Under the pieces are notes generated by a model. It was not told where the DNA came from, made no database searches, and saw only the letters and a program-made list of their open reading frames with translations. Below, in pieces: positions 23,105-31,861 of a stretch of 64,000 bases of DNA. Position 1 is the stretch's first letter, and each line of letters starts with the position of its first letter. A program made the position numbers and the translations under genes. The DNA is from Desulforhabdus sp. TSK (lineage in GTDB: Bacteria > Desulfobacterota > Syntrophobacteria > Syntrophobacterales > Syntrophobacteraceae): the NCBI RefSeq assembly GCF_022836495.1, contig NZ_BQXM01000004.1, positions 1 through 64,000 on the forward strand, given 5' to 3'.

Positions 23105-25072
23105 ATGAGAGTCCCCTATTGGAACATAGATTATGGTTTTTTGATAGACATCCTGGCCATTCCCGCCCTTGCGGTCTTTCTCTCGGGCCTTTACGGCCAT
23201 TACAGGAAGATCCGCAAGGGAAGTGAGCGGTTGAAGACCCGTTCGGACAAGCTCCCCTGGAAGTTCGGGCCGGTTTTCGTGCGATCGGTTCTGACCAAGG
23301 GGATACTGGGTACGGTGATCTACCGCAAGTTTTACACGGGGCTGGCCCACGGGTCTGTTTTCTGGGGCATGCTGGTCCTTGGCCTCGGTACCACGCTTGC
23401 CTTTGCAAACCTCATCGCCAAGGTACCCGTTTTCAGCGGGTCCTTCAATCGCTGGTTTATGGCCTTCGGGTTGGACCTCGCGGGGGTCTGCGTTCTTGCC
23501 GGGCTCCTGTTTTTCCTCCTGCGCAGGCTCTTTCCCCCGGACAGACTCGTCACCCCCAGGGAGCGCAGCGGCTTTTTTCCCATGGCCTGCCTTCTTGCCG
23601 TAATCCTTGTTACGGGGTTTTTGATCGAAGGGATGCGCATCAGGGCTTCCGCCCCGGAGTTGGGTTCTTTCGTGGGCAATTTCGTTGCCGGCCTCATCCC
23701 GGGAAGCGATCACATCACTTCCTACCATCGGTACTTATGGTGGTTCCACGGCCTTCTCGCCCTGGCTTTTGTCGTCTATATTCCCTATTCGCCCATGGTC
23801 CACATGGTCCTGGCTCCGATCAACACCGCCCTTGCGGATCCGCGGCCCGGCCCGAAGATGGGGGTCATCGATTTTTCCCGGTTCGATGACGAGAGCGGGG
23901 AGGAGATGCCCTCCATGGGTGTGGCCAAGCTCGCGGACTTCAGCCGCAAACGGCTGCTCGACTTCGATACGTGCTTGTGGTGCGGCCGGTGCCACGAGGT
24001 CTGCCCGGCGGCACAAACGCAACAGCCACTTTCTCCCAAGATGGTAATGGCAACCCTGGCCGGATTTCTATCGGCAAATGACTTCACCGATGACTCCCTG
24101 GCCGATGCCATTGGTGTCGACGCCCTCTTTAATTGCACCACTTGCGCGGCGTGCATGGAGGCCTGCCCGGTGTCCATCAACCAGCCCAAAGCGATCATGA
24201 AGCTCAGGCAAAACCTGGCGATGGAGCGCTCTGAGCTGCCGGAATTGATGAGCAAGGCGTACAACAGCCTTGAACAGCGCCGGCACCCGTTTTTTGGCAC
24301 CGGATCCGGCCCGAAGGACTGGCAAAAAGGAATCGATGTGCCGATCTTTGCCCCCGGTCAAACCGAATATCTGCTCTGGGTCGGCTGTGCGGCGACCTAC
24401 GATGAACGGGCACAAAAGGTCGCACGCGCCATGGTAAAAATTCTCTCCGCTGCCGGCGTTTCTTTCGGAATCCTCTCAAAACCCCGCTGTACGGGAGACC
24501 CGGCCAAACAGATCGGAAACGAATTTCTTTTTACAGAGATTGCCCAGGAAAACATCGCCGAGTTTGACGAGCTGGGCATCCAAAAAATCATCACGCTCTG
24601 TCCACACTGTTTTAACAGCTTCACCCGTCATTATCCCGAGTTGGGCGGGCACTACGAGGTTATACCGCATTCGGTGCTCATCGGCGAGCTTATCGCGGCG
24701 CGCCGACTGGTTCCGGAAAAGAGCGATGAGTCCATTTGCCTGCATGATCCCTGCTATCTGGCCAGGCGCAACCACATCGAAGATCCGCCGCGCCTGGCGC
24801 TGGAGGCGGTGGGAAGACTGGTTGAGATGCCGCGGAGCAAAAGGGAAAGTTTTTGCTGCGGTGGAGGCGGCGGCAACTACTGGAGCGAGTCTTCGGGAGT
24901 CCGGATCAATCAGGTTCGCGCCAAGGAAGCCCTTGACACGAATACGGATGTAATAGCTACGGCCTGCCCCTTCTGCCTGTTGATGCTCACTGACGGTGCC
25001 AAGAAATATACCGAGGACCAAAAAGTGTTCGATATTGCGGAATTGATCGCAGCTCGGTTGAACCTAAACTGA
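23105..25072 (+). CDS. ETF:menaquinone oxidoreductase type membrane Fe-S protein (HdrDE/NarI-like fusion)
   Basis: 655 aa. The first 240 residues hold five or six membrane helices with histidines at 82, 208, 215 and 233 that could ligate two b haems, as in NarI. Two 4Fe-4S ferredoxin motifs follow (Cys290/293/296/300 and Cys344/347/350/354), then two CCG-type domains (CPHCFNSF region; ESFCCGGGGGNYW near residue 580). This architecture is that of the ETF:menaquinone oxidoreductase (EMO) of aromatic-degrading Geobacter. It would move electrons from BbsG through ETF into the menaquinone pool. It starts 3 nt after etfA, so the three genes are one unit. Confidence 0.88.
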   Translation: MRVPYWNIDYGFLIDILAIPALAVFLSGLYGHYRKIRKGSERLKTRSDKLPWKFGPVFVRSVLTKGILGTVIYRKFYTGLAHGSVFWGMLVLGLGTTLAFANLIAKVPVFSGSFNRWFMAFGLDLAGVCVLAGLLFFLLRRLFPPDRLVTPRERSGFFPMACLLAVILVTGFLIEGMRIRASAPELGSFVGNFVAGLIPGSDHITSYHRYLWWFHGLLALAFVVYIPYSPMVHMVLAPINTALADPRPGPKMGVIDFSRFDDESGEEMPSMGVAKLADFSRKRLLDFDTCLWCGRCHEVCPAAQTQQPLSPKMVMATLAGFLSANDFTDDSLADAIGVDALFNCTTCAACMEACPVSINQPKAIMKLRQNLAMERSELPELMSKAYNSLEQRRHPFFGTGSGPKDWQKGIDVPIFAPGQTEYLLWVGCAATYDERAQKVARAMVKILSAAGVSFGILSKPRCTGDPAKQIGNEFLFTEIAQENIAEFDELGIQKIITLCPHCFNSFTRHYPELGGHYEVIPHSVLIGELIAARRLVPEKSDESICLHDPCYLARRNHIEDPPRLALEAVGRLVEMPRSKRESFCCGGGGGNYWSESSGVRINQVRAKEALDTNTDVIATACPFCLLMLTDGAKKYTEDQKVFDIAELIAARLNLN

Positions 25073-25124
25073 CAGGATAATCTCGCCAGTAGTGCCGGGT
25101 AAAAGTGAGCACCGGTTGGGCACT

Positions 25125-25160
25125 CCGTTATGGCGCGGTCTCTTGACCGCGCCATAACGG
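25125..25160. terminator. strong hairpin after the etf-oxidoreductase genes
   Basis: CCGTTATGGCGCGGTC (25125-25140) and its exact complement (25145-25160) form a 16-bp stem with a TCTT loop, 52 nt after the oxidoreductase stop. No T-run follows on either strand, so if it ends transcription it is not a textbook intrinsic terminator. Confidence 0.5.
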
Positions 25161-25261
25161 GAGATGCCAGGTTGAATGATAGCTTCTAACTTCCGCCGCT
25201 ATGTACTGGGGCGTCAATGTCGGCAAAGCCAAAGTCATTTTGATTTCAATGGGGGGGAACG

Positions 25262-26161
25262 ATGAAGAGAGCAATTTTTGGTTTAATTTTATGTGCTTGG
25301 CTATTTATTCCTGGCATGGCATCGGCAGAGACCAATGCCCGGGAGTACATTGCGGCGCCTCCAGGGACTCTTCTGTCCATGCTGTACTATCAACACATTT
25401 CGGGCGAATCTCTGTACGCCGACGGCAATAAGGTCGCCCATGCAGATTTGGACGCAAATGTCGGTCTATTCAGGGAAGTCTATTATTTCAATTTGGGACC
25501 ATTTCTGGGTGCTGCGCACCTGATCATTCCATTCGGGGACCAAAGCCTTGATATCCCGTCAGCAAACGATATCCATCTTTCTGCATCGGGAGTTGGCGAC
25601 CCGATCCTTCTGGGCAGCTTTTTTTTCATCAACCGCCCCTCGACCAAAACATACCTGGCTTTCAGCCCCTATTTCTTTTTTCCTGTAGGCAATTACTCCA
25701 ACGATGGGGCATTGACCATGGGCGAGAACCGGTGGCGGTTCAGGGAAGAGGTCAATTTTACGCAGGGCTTTGAAGTGATTCCAAACCACAATGCCTATTT
25801 CGAAGTGCTGCTGGGAGGGGATTTCTTGACGGATAACGACGACTACGGGCCTAACAGCGCTACGATGTCGCAGGACCCTATTTTCAATCTCGAAAGCCAT
25901 CTGAGCTACGATCTGACAAAAGACTGGTGGATTGCTGCAGATTTTTACGGCCACTGGGGCGGTGAAAAGACCGTTGATCATGTATCGTTTGACTCGATCA
26001 ATACCCAAACCGTTGGTGGCACTCTTGCTTACAACCTCACCCCCGGTTGGCAGGTCCTCTTCCAGTACAAGGGGGATGTGGCGGTCGAAAATGGCATTCC
26101 GGCTCAGACATTTCTCGTTCGGTTGCTGTACGCTACCGATATAGGCAAACTTTGCCATTAG
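25262..26161 (+). CDS. outer-membrane protein, phenol MetA-pathway (PF13557-like) transporter family
   Basis: 299 aa. A signal peptide is clear: KR start, hydrophobic core, and a cut after GMASA before ETNAREY. The mature part alternates aromatic-rich strands (YFNLGPFLGAAHLIIPFGDQ, SPYFFFPVGNYS, HLSYDLTKDWWIAADFYG, LAYNLTPGWQVLFQYKGDV) and looks like a 12-14 strand beta-barrel. The YxAPPGTLL start and VGDPIL segment recall the family annotated in phenol and aromatic pathways. Its place behind the toluene-type pathway suggests uptake of the hydrophobic substrate (inference). The upstream hairpin makes it a separate transcript; GGGGGGAACG is the ribosome binding site. Confidence 0.75.
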   Translation: MKRAIFGLILCAWLFIPGMASAETNAREYIAAPPGTLLSMLYYQHISGESLYADGNKVAHADLDANVGLFREVYYFNLGPFLGAAHLIIPFGDQSLDIPSANDIHLSASGVGDPILLGSFFFINRPSTKTYLAFSPYFFFPVGNYSNDGALTMGENRWRFREEVNFTQGFEVIPNHNAYFEVLLGGDFLTDNDDYGPNSATMSQDPIFNLESHLSYDLTKDWWIAADFYGHWGGEKTVDHVSFDSINTQTVGGTLAYNLTPGWQVLFQYKGDVAVENGIPAQTFLVRLLYATDIGKLCH

Positions 26162-26231
26162 CCGTTCCGGGATAGTCATCTGCGCGTTCATCACCGCGTA
26201 CATCCAGCACTCTCAGACCAGTCAATGTCCC

Positions 26232-26267
26232 TCTGCTGCTTCGCTCTTATCTGCTGCTTCGCTCTTA
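26232..26267. repeat. 18-bp tandem direct repeat
   Basis: TCTGCTGCTTCGCTCTTA occurs twice in direct succession. It lies in the 271-bp space between the outer-membrane protein and the next exported protein and contains nothing else I can name. Confidence 0.8.
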
Positions 26268-26432
26268 AAGGTGGGTAGGAGAGAGAGGGCTACTCACCGT
26301 CAAAGCTTTTTGAGACTTGCGATTCTTTTCCATCAGCATAATCGGGGGTGCAGGTTCACTTGTTTGTCTCATGTAAATGGCAAAGTTGGTGGATGCAATT
26401 ATATATCTTAGCACGCTTGAGGAGATTAGCAT

Positions 26433-26816
26433 ATGCAACCCTTAAAACTACATCTGATTTTTTTTGTGGCAATGGTCATTATGGTATCGGGAACGCCCCT
26501 GGCTTTTGCACAACAGGAACCGCAGAAGATCAAGGCCAGGATAGAAATGAAATCAGGGGATGAAGTGACTTTTTTTTACGGGGGCACAGCTATAGAGAAG
26601 TGCTTTCCTGTTGGTGCCGTGATGAAAGTCTATGAAAAAGTGCAGGCTTTCGGTTTGAACGAGAAGCGGAGGATCGGCAAGGTACGAATACTTTCACATG
26701 AAGGTCCGAACTACTTCAAAGCTCAAGTGATCGAAGGCACAATAGGACCTGGGGATGTGGTGAAACTGAAACCCGGTGGCGGCCCCGCCGGAATGGCATG
26801 CCCCCCCATGCAGTAG
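26433..26816 (+). CDS. small exported protein of unknown function
   Basis: 127 aa with a signal peptide (LKLHLIFFVAMVIMVSGTPLAFA, cut before QQEPQK). The mature 100 residues look like a small beta-barrel or OB/SH3-like domain: IKARIEMKSGDEVTFFYGG, a Cys at residue 57, GDVVKLKPGGG, and a second Cys near the C-terminus. I do not recognise it. TTGAGGAGATTAGCAT gives a strong ribosome binding site. It is alone on its strand and convergent with the arsenic genes. Confidence 0.75.
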   Translation: MQPLKLHLIFFVAMVIMVSGTPLAFAQQEPQKIKARIEMKSGDEVTFFYGGTAIEKCFPVGAVMKVYEKVQAFGLNEKRRIGKVRILSHEGPNYFKAQVIEGTIGPGDVVKLKPGGGPAGMACPPMQ

Positions 26817-26853
26817 ACAGATAGGGAGGAATTGAGGAATCCGATGTTTTTTT

Positions 26854-26894
26854 GCAGTCAGATACTTCCGGCAAAGCCGGAGGTATCTGACTGC
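26854..26894. terminator. long hairpin between convergent transcription units
   Basis: GCAGTCAGATAC (26854-26865) pairs with GTATCTGACTGC (26883-26894), and TCCGGC (26867-26872) with GCCGGA (26876-26881), leaving an AAA loop and one mismatch: 18 paired bases. A run of seven T lies on its left in plus orientation, thus on the wrong side for the plus strand and read as A on the minus strand. It may stop both units by structure alone. Confidence 0.5.
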
Positions 26895-27034
26895 TGAGTC
26901 TCCTGGGAAACGGGCGCCATGCCCGGCGCGAGGTGTTGCTCAAACTCATCCCACTGCTGACTGTCCGTTCCCTGGATGCGACCCTCGATGAAGAGATCCG
27001 GGGAGCGTCTGTCCAGAAATTCCCCGTTGTTCAT
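26858..27034 (-). CDS. putative small protein, 58 aa
   Basis: The frame starts MNNGEFLDRRSPDLFIEGRI behind a strong AAAGGAGACCTCGCC and ends inside the hairpin at 26854-26894. The peptide is acidic and hydrophilic, without cysteines or membrane segment, and I know no relative. It lies 99 nt after the ACR3 gene on the same strand, so it could be the last gene of the arsenic operon. The last 15 residues read through the hairpin and may be accidental. The ribosome binding site is the main support. Confidence 0.4.
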   Translation of the reverse strand: MNNGEFLDRRSPDLFIEGRIQGTDSQQWDEFEQHLAPGMAPVSQETQQSDTSGFAGSI

Positions 27035-27133
27035 GGCGAGGTCTCCTTTGCGTGTCAGGAGGATGTCCGTGGCGACAGACTCACATGAAGGCAGAATAGA
27101 GAGGGAGGGTTTGAGCTCGTCACGGATTGCGCA

Positions 27134-28252
27134 TCACGGTTTGTCTTGTCTTTCCGCACCAGAAGAAAATGATGCGGCAGGCTCGACCCCGCAGACGGCA
27201 GAGTAAGATGGCGTAAAATATTTGAGCTTGAGCCTGAGGGCCACGTTGACCAGGCTAATGAGCACGGGCACCTCGACCAGGGGGCCGATGACGGCCGCAA
27301 AGGCCTGGCCGGAGTTGACCCCGAAGACAGCGATAGCGACGGCGATCGCAAGCTCGAAATTATTCGATGCCGCTGTAAAGCTCAAGGTCGCCGCTTGCCC
27401 GTAACTGGCGGAGACCTTCTTCGAGAGGAAGAAGGAAACGAGGAACATAACCACAAAGTAGATGCAAAGCGGGATGGTGATCCGGATAACGTCGAGCGGA
27501 AGTTGGACGATGTATTCCCCCTTGAGAGAGAACATGACCAGGATGGTGAAAAGAAGCGCCACGAGGGTCATGGGGCTGATCGCGGGGATGAATTTCCGCT
27601 CGTACCAGTTCCGCCCCTTGGTCTTGAGCCCTACCAACCGCGACAGCATGCCGGCGATGAAGGGGATCCCCAGGTAGATGAAGACACTCTCCGCGATCTG
27701 CCCCATGGAGATGTCCACCACTGTTCCCGTCATGCCCATCCACCGAGGCAGCACGGTGATGAAGATGTAGGCGTACACGGAGAAAAAGAACACCTGGAAG
27801 ATGGAGTTGAAGGCTACGAGGCCGGCGCAGTATTCCGTGTCGCCTCCCGCAAGGTCGTTCCACACGATAACCATCGCAATACAGCGTGCCAGGCCGATCA
27901 GGATCAGCCCGACCATGTACTCGGGATGGCCCGGAAGAAACGTGATGGCCAAGAGGAACATGAGAATCGGGCCGATGATCCAGTTCTGAACCAGGGAGAG
28001 GGTCAGCAGCCTGACGTTTCGAAAGACCTGACCCAGCTCTTCATATTTCACCTTGGCGAGGGGCGGATACATCATGAGAATCAGACCGATGGCGATCGGA
28101 ATGTTGGTCGTTCCGACCTGAAACGCGTTGATGCCGTTCTTCACCCCCGGATACAGCCATCCTCCGCCGACCCCGACGAACATCGCCAGGAAAATCCAAA
28201 GGGTGAGATAGCGATCGAGAAAGGAAAGCCGCCTGGAAACGGATGATGCCAT
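27134..28252 (-). CDS. acr3: ACR3-type arsenite efflux permease
   Basis: 372 aa, ten predicted membrane helices, starting with [30 protein letters not shown]. The conserved cysteine essential for arsenite transport lies in [20 protein letters not shown], and [20 protein letters not shown] is a family segment. It exports arsenite using the proton motive force. It follows the broken arsC by 10 nt and precedes a possible small ORF. The gene itself shows no defect, in contrast to its neighbours. Confidence 0.93.
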   Translation of the reverse strand: MASSVSRRLSFLDRYLTLWIFLAMFVGVGGGWLYPGVKNGINAFQVGTTNIPIAIGLILMMYPPLAKVKYEELGQVFRNVRLLTLSLVQNWIIGPILMFLLAITFLPGHPEYMVGLILIGLARCIAMVIVWNDLAGGDTEYCAGLVAFNSIFQVFFFSVYAYIFITVLPRWMGMTGTVVDISMGQIAESVFIYLGIPFIAGMLSRLVGLKTKGRNWYERKFIPAISPMTLVALLFTILVMFSLKGEYIVQLPLDVIRITIPLCIYFVVMFLVSFFLSKKVSASYGQAATLSFTAASNNFELAIAVAIAVFGVNSGQAFAAVIGPLVEVPVLISLVNVALRLKLKYFTPSYSAVCGVEPAASFSSGAERQDKP

Positions 28253-28262
28253 CGTAATACTC

Positions 28263-28711
28263 CTACTTGTCTGTCATCGCCCGGGTCAGGTTTTCAGGCA
28301 TTTTCTCCACGAACCACCGGATCTCGTCCCGCACCCGCCGGTAGGGGATCATGGCTTCGTCGTCCGAGAGTGCATCGGCAGCCAGCCGTGGAGGGTCTTC
28401 AAACCCGACGCGCAGCACTGTGGTCTTGGCGGGGAAGAAAGGGCACGATTCATGGGCGCGGTCGCAAACCGTGATCACGAAGTCAAAATCGATCGATTCG
28501 AGTGTCGAGACATCCTTGGAACGATGGCTCGAAATGTCGACGCCAGCCTCGGCCATGGCCCGCACGCGGCCCTCGGGTCAATGCCGTGCGGCTGGACCCC
28601 GGCAGAATAGGGCTCGATAACGTCCCCTTTCAAAAAACGCGTCCAGCCTTCCGCCATCTGGCTCCGGCACGAGTTGCCCGTGCACAGGAATAAGACTTTC
28701 AGCTTCGCCAT
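28263..28711 (-). pseudogene. arsC: arsenate reductase ArsC (thioredoxin-coupled, LMW-phosphatase fold), frameshifted
   Basis: The N-terminal part [23 protein letters not shown], with the catalytic P-loop CTGNSCRS, and the C-terminal part [20 protein letters not shown]...VCDRAHESCPFF are both typical ArsC but lie in different frames. The join is near 28560-28575, where a GCCGCGTGCGG stretch appears to lack one base. The total of 449 nt is not a multiple of three, which fits a 1-nt deletion. A sequencing error is the alternative. The start at 28711 has GGAAGGGAAGAG upstream. If real, arsenate reduction by this gene is lost while arsenite efflux remains. Confidence 0.82.
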
Positions 28712-28805
28712 AGCGCTCTTCCCTTCCAGATCTTGTCGACGCCCCCAAGCAATCCAATCCTGTTTTTGTTGCACCATGTATTTCTCGATGCTTCTCACGC
28801 GTGCG

Positions 28806-29039
28806 TTACTTCCCCAGCCAGGTCTTCACCTCGGCCTTGGATGGAACTTTTCCAACCGATTTCACGGTACCGTCCACGACAACCGCCGGGGTGCTGAAGA
28901 TCCCCTGCCTGGCAATTTCAGCGATGTCCGTGATGTATTCCACAACTGCGTCGGAGCCGGCTTCTGAAACTGCCTCCTTGACCACTTTTTCGGTTTCATG
29001 GCACTCCTTGCATCCAGGACCGAGTACCTTGATTTGCAT
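28806..29039 (-). CDS. small thioredoxin-like redox-active disulfide protein
   Basis: 77 aa, [20 protein letters not shown] with a CKEC active site (Cys10, Cys13), a central [23 protein letters not shown] with the cis-Pro loop, and a C-terminal helix. This is the MTH895-like small thioredoxin family, frequent in arsenic and organoarsenical operons. It may supply electrons to ArsC. ATG 29039 is preferred, with AGGAG 8 nt upstream; an ATG 6 codons earlier would join it to the end of the broken arsR frame. Confidence 0.85.
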   Translation of the reverse strand: MQIKVLGPGCKECHETEKVVKEAVSEAGSDAVVEYITDIAEIARQGIFSTPAVVVDGTVKSVGKVPSKAEVKTWLGK

Positions 29040-29057
29040 GACATTTTCTCCTCTCAT

Positions 29058-29213
29058 AAGTTGGCTGAGTTTCCTGGCGACAGTGTTGTGAGCCTCGCCT
29101 ATCAGATCAACAGATTGAACAGGTAACTCTCACACGCAGATGGACCTATGCTGAAGCGTCTTGATCCGGTTGGGATCCGAAGCGGCTTTTATGACCTTGA
29201 TAAATTTTTTCAC
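29058..29213 (-). pseudogene. arsR: ArsR-family repressor remnant
   Basis: A GTG behind AGGAGAAGATCGACG opens a frame VKKFIKVIKAASDPNRIK, the normal ArsR N-terminus, then TLQHRSICV and a TGA where CVCEL would be expected. The frame continues past the stop as ELPVQSVDLIGEAHNTVARKLSQL, in which IGEAHNTVARKLSQL still resembles the ArsR recognition helix. Three residues are missing before TLQHR, and everything after the HTH is gone. The repressor is therefore almost surely non-functional. It sits directly downstream of a good promoter. Confidence 0.72.
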
Positions 29214-29246
29214 CGTCGATCTTCTCCTCTATAAATTTACGATTAC

Positions 29247-29276
29247 GAATATATTCAGTAAATCTGTATGCGTCAA
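29247..29276 (-). promoter_or_regulatory. ars operon promoter with palindromic operator
   Basis: TTGACG (29276-29271), exactly 17 nt, TATATT (29253-29248). The perfect palindrome GAATATATTC (29247-29256) overlaps the -10 box, as ArsR operators commonly do. The predicted transcript begins near 29241, 28 nt before the arsR start. Confidence 0.72.
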
Positions 29277-29332
29277 TATATTTTCGGACCTTTCATAATC
29301 TCTCCCTCCATGGTCCGTCCTGGATGTCATTA

Positions 29333-29548
29333 AGAGGCTGTCTAAAAGTTCGTTTCCTCGTTATTCCGTCGGCCTTTAAGCCGGAATCCACCCCAGCGAA
29401 GAGCCTGGATCCCGGCTAACCCCCGTGACCGGGCGGTCACAACGAAGGATGAAAAGCCTTAATGACGGCATTTTCACAGGAAAGACCGCCGGAATGACGA
29501 AACAAGGTGCATGCTCAGAGTGATTGACTCAATTTTTAGACAGCCTCT
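29333..29548. mobile_element. MITE-like element with 15-bp terminal inverted repeats
   Basis: AGAGGCTGTCTAAAA (29333-29347) and its exact complement TTTTAGACAGCCTCT (29534-29548) bound a 216-bp segment without a gene. The inside has GC-rich palindromic stretches of the type TTCCGTCGG...CCGCCGGAATGACG, like the other dispersed repeats in this window. No transposase is near, and I see no clear target duplication. It lies between the ars promoter and the arsM remnant. The rest of 29214-29979 shows no gene I can support. Confidence 0.65.
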
Positions 29549-29979
29549 AAAGAAAATAGCAAAGCAGCGTATGCGGGAATTCCGACCACGCGAGCGACCC
29601 GCTGATTATTATCTTTAAATTCAAGCCACTCCATAATATTTGTCAAATACGATTTTTGAGAGGGTTTCGCTGCCTGTCCGGATGCCTTGAGGACAAGGCA
29701 ACATCATACGAAAAGGGTTGCCCAAGGCTCGATTGCCGACTTTATCAGCTCTATTCGGACGCATCCTACCCGCATCCCTCTGAGGGATATATGCATGGAA
29801 ACGGGCTGTGGGCTCTGTCTGGGTATTCTCGTGTAAGAATATGATGGATTCGAGGAGCAGGATGACTTGCCGGAAACCGGCATGGGAAGGCGTTCAAGCG
29901 GGTCGTCTCGTCAATAACTTCAATGGAATTTTTGAGTCCAATAATGAACGGTGAGTCAACACAGGAACCAGAGGTTGAG

Positions 29980-30329
29980 ATGAAAGAACTGAGGCCCGAT
30001 GATCGCCTTGGCGGACCATGGTTTCCGACATTGTGCTGCTCCGGGAGTTCCCCGACATTATCAAAGATTCCATTGCCGCCTATGTGGGATGCGTAGCGGG
30101 TGCGGTCCTGAAGGGCCAGTACCTCGAAGCCATCCGATCAGCGGGATTTGAAAATGTGGGGGTTCTCTCCGAGGATGTATTCCCGGTGGACTTGGTGGCT
30201 CTCGACCCGACCGCCAAGGCAATCATCGAGGGTCTGCACCTCTCGGAAGAGGAGTTGGCGGACCTTGTTCATTCGGTGGTCAGCATGAAAGTCGAAGCTT
30301 TCAAGCCCGACCCGATCCATGCAGGATGA
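29980..30329 (+). pseudogene. arsM: arsenite methyltransferase ArsM remnant (C-terminal part)
   Basis: The frame at 30018-30329 reads MVSDIVLLREFPDIIKDSIAAYVGCVAGA, then YLEAIRSAGFENV, which is the middle-to-C-terminal part of ArsM/UbiE-like arsenite methyltransferases, including the Cys of YVGC. In another frame just upstream (from 29980) MKELRPDDRLGG corresponds to the preceding LKPGGRL segment, so there is also a frameshift near 30015. The SAM-binding N-terminus is absent. It is on the strand opposite to the other ars genes. Confidence 0.7.
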
Positions 30330-30554
30330 TCTCGTAGTTTCCTACGCTTGAACCCATACTTATGATGGATTTTTGATTTTCCCTTTCCTTTCTGTTTTTA
30401 GGGGTTATGATTTGTCCAACCCAGGTTGAGTACGTTATTTTAAGTTATGCTGAAAATATATCTTTCGCCAAGGTGAACGATGCCGATTCGGAGTAACTTC
30501 AAGTACCGCACCCAAAAATACTAAAAACATGATTTCAAAAAAGGATTCACAGAA

Positions 30555-30755
30555 ATGGCGGAAGGTCAAGTAAAATGGTTTAATGATTCCAAGGGCTTTG
30601 GTTTTATCCAATCGGAAGACGGACATGATGTTTTTGTCCATCACTCTGCCATCCAGGGTGAGGGTTTTAAGTCCCTCAGCGAAGGTCAGCGGGTGAGTTT
30701 TACCGAAGAAAGAGGTGCAAAGGGGCCTCAGGCAACTAATGTGAAAAAGCTGTAG
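30555..30755 (+). CDS. cspA: CspA-family cold-shock / single-strand nucleic-acid-binding protein
   Basis: 66 aa, a complete cold-shock domain: [15 protein letters not shown] with RNP1 KGFGFI and DVFVHHSAI with RNP2. Such proteins bind single-stranded RNA and DNA and melt RNA structure. The 225 nt upstream (30330-30554) contain AT-rich stretches and may form the long structured leader usual for csp genes; I see no clear -35/-10 pair. A good intrinsic terminator follows, so the gene is monocistronic. Confidence 0.93.
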   Translation: MAEGQVKWFNDSKGFGFIQSEDGHDVFVHHSAIQGEGFKSLSEGQRVSFTEERGAKGPQATNVKKL

Positions 30756-30792
30756 CCTGAAAATCATTCAGGTATTCTCTACAAATCATAAG

Positions 30793-30824
30793 AAGCTGGA
30801 GTGATGAATAGCTCCAGCTTTTTT
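30793..30824 (+). terminator. intrinsic terminator of the cold-shock gene
   Basis: AAGCTGGAG (30793-30801) pairs with CTCCAGCTT (30812-30820), followed by a T-rich tail; it begins 37 nt after the stop. Confidence 0.9.
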
Positions 30825-31004
30825 ATTTGGTTCGCATCGAGGATGATAACATGCACTTTTGATGTATTCTTGCCTCCGGGTGCGAAGATCCTTCGATCTT
30901 TTATGTATCTTTCATCCCCTCAATATCACATTCTTCTGATAGCAGGTTGGAATGAGTATTCCGGATATTCCTAAGAAGCGCCAGATGCCATAGGAGGCGA
31001 TCCA

Positions 31005-31478
31005 ATGCGTAAACGTATGATCATCAAAGATATTCAAAGTGTTACCCCTCCAGACGAAAGCTGGCTGGATCTGGTCAGCATAGCGCAGGCAGAGCTCACG
31101 TCTGAGGATCCGTCCTTCCCCATTGAGTCGGCTCTGAAGCCAGGCATGGGATCGGGCTGGCGGGCTTCCGAGCCGGGAAGACAGACAGTTCGGCTGTTGT
31201 TTGACGAGCCGGTGAGGATCAGGCGCGCTCATCTGGTGTTTCACGAAGAGGAGCGGCAGCGCACTCAGGAGATCCTGTTGCGATGGTCCTCCGATGGCGG
31301 GCATTCGTACCAGGACATTGTGCGCCAGCAGTATAACTTCAGCCCTCCCGACAGTACCCGCGAAATAGAAGACTATGAGGTTGATCTTGCCGGGTTGACG
31401 ACACTGGAATTAATCCTTTCTCCCGACATCAGCGGAGGAGATGCCCGCGCATCGATTGCCGAGCTGCGCCTCGCGTGA
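31005..31478 (+). CDS. conserved protein with galactose-binding/discoidin-like fold
   Basis: 157 aa, no signal peptide. The text DESWLDLVSIAQAELTSEDPSFPIESAL, GWRASEPGRQTVRLLFDEP, RRAHLVFHEEERQRTQEILLRWS and SYQDIVRQQYNFSPP reads as a jelly-roll domain of the F5/8-C or XRCC1-N type, with the start marking where the protein binds a ligand unknown to me. I recall similar conserved hypothetical proteins in diverse bacteria but no function. Monocistronic by position; the upstream space 30825-31004 shows nothing clear. Confidence 0.75.
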   Translation: MRKRMIIKDIQSVTPPDESWLDLVSIAQAELTSEDPSFPIESALKPGMGSGWRASEPGRQTVRLLFDEPVRIRRAHLVFHEEERQRTQEILLRWSSDGGHSYQDIVRQQYNFSPPDSTREIEDYEVDLAGLTTLELILSPDISGGDARASIAELRLA

Positions 31479-31861
31479 TCCCCATGCAAGTGTCACTTGT
31501 CCGAAGTACAGGGAAGCTGTGCTTTTGAGGAGGATCGAAGTATGACAGAGAGGGCACGGAGTTTATGAAAGCTGCACGTTTCATTGCCGCCTGGTCGGTC
31601 GCTATCTTATCATTTCTCCTGCGCCGGAGTTGCCGCGTCCGGTGGCATGACGACCCACGGCCTTCTCTGCATGAGGAGGGCTGTCCGTATGCCAACGCGA
31701 TTCTGCATTGCCACCAGGTCGCCGCCATCATCGGGTGTGAACCGGGAACCGGCGCCATAGTCTCCCTCTCGGCCGATGGTGACCTCTTGGTCCCCAGTCT
31801 GTACGTACACGGTATTGTCCCCATTAGCCGGGGCGAGCATCAGAAAGCTTTTACCTTGACC

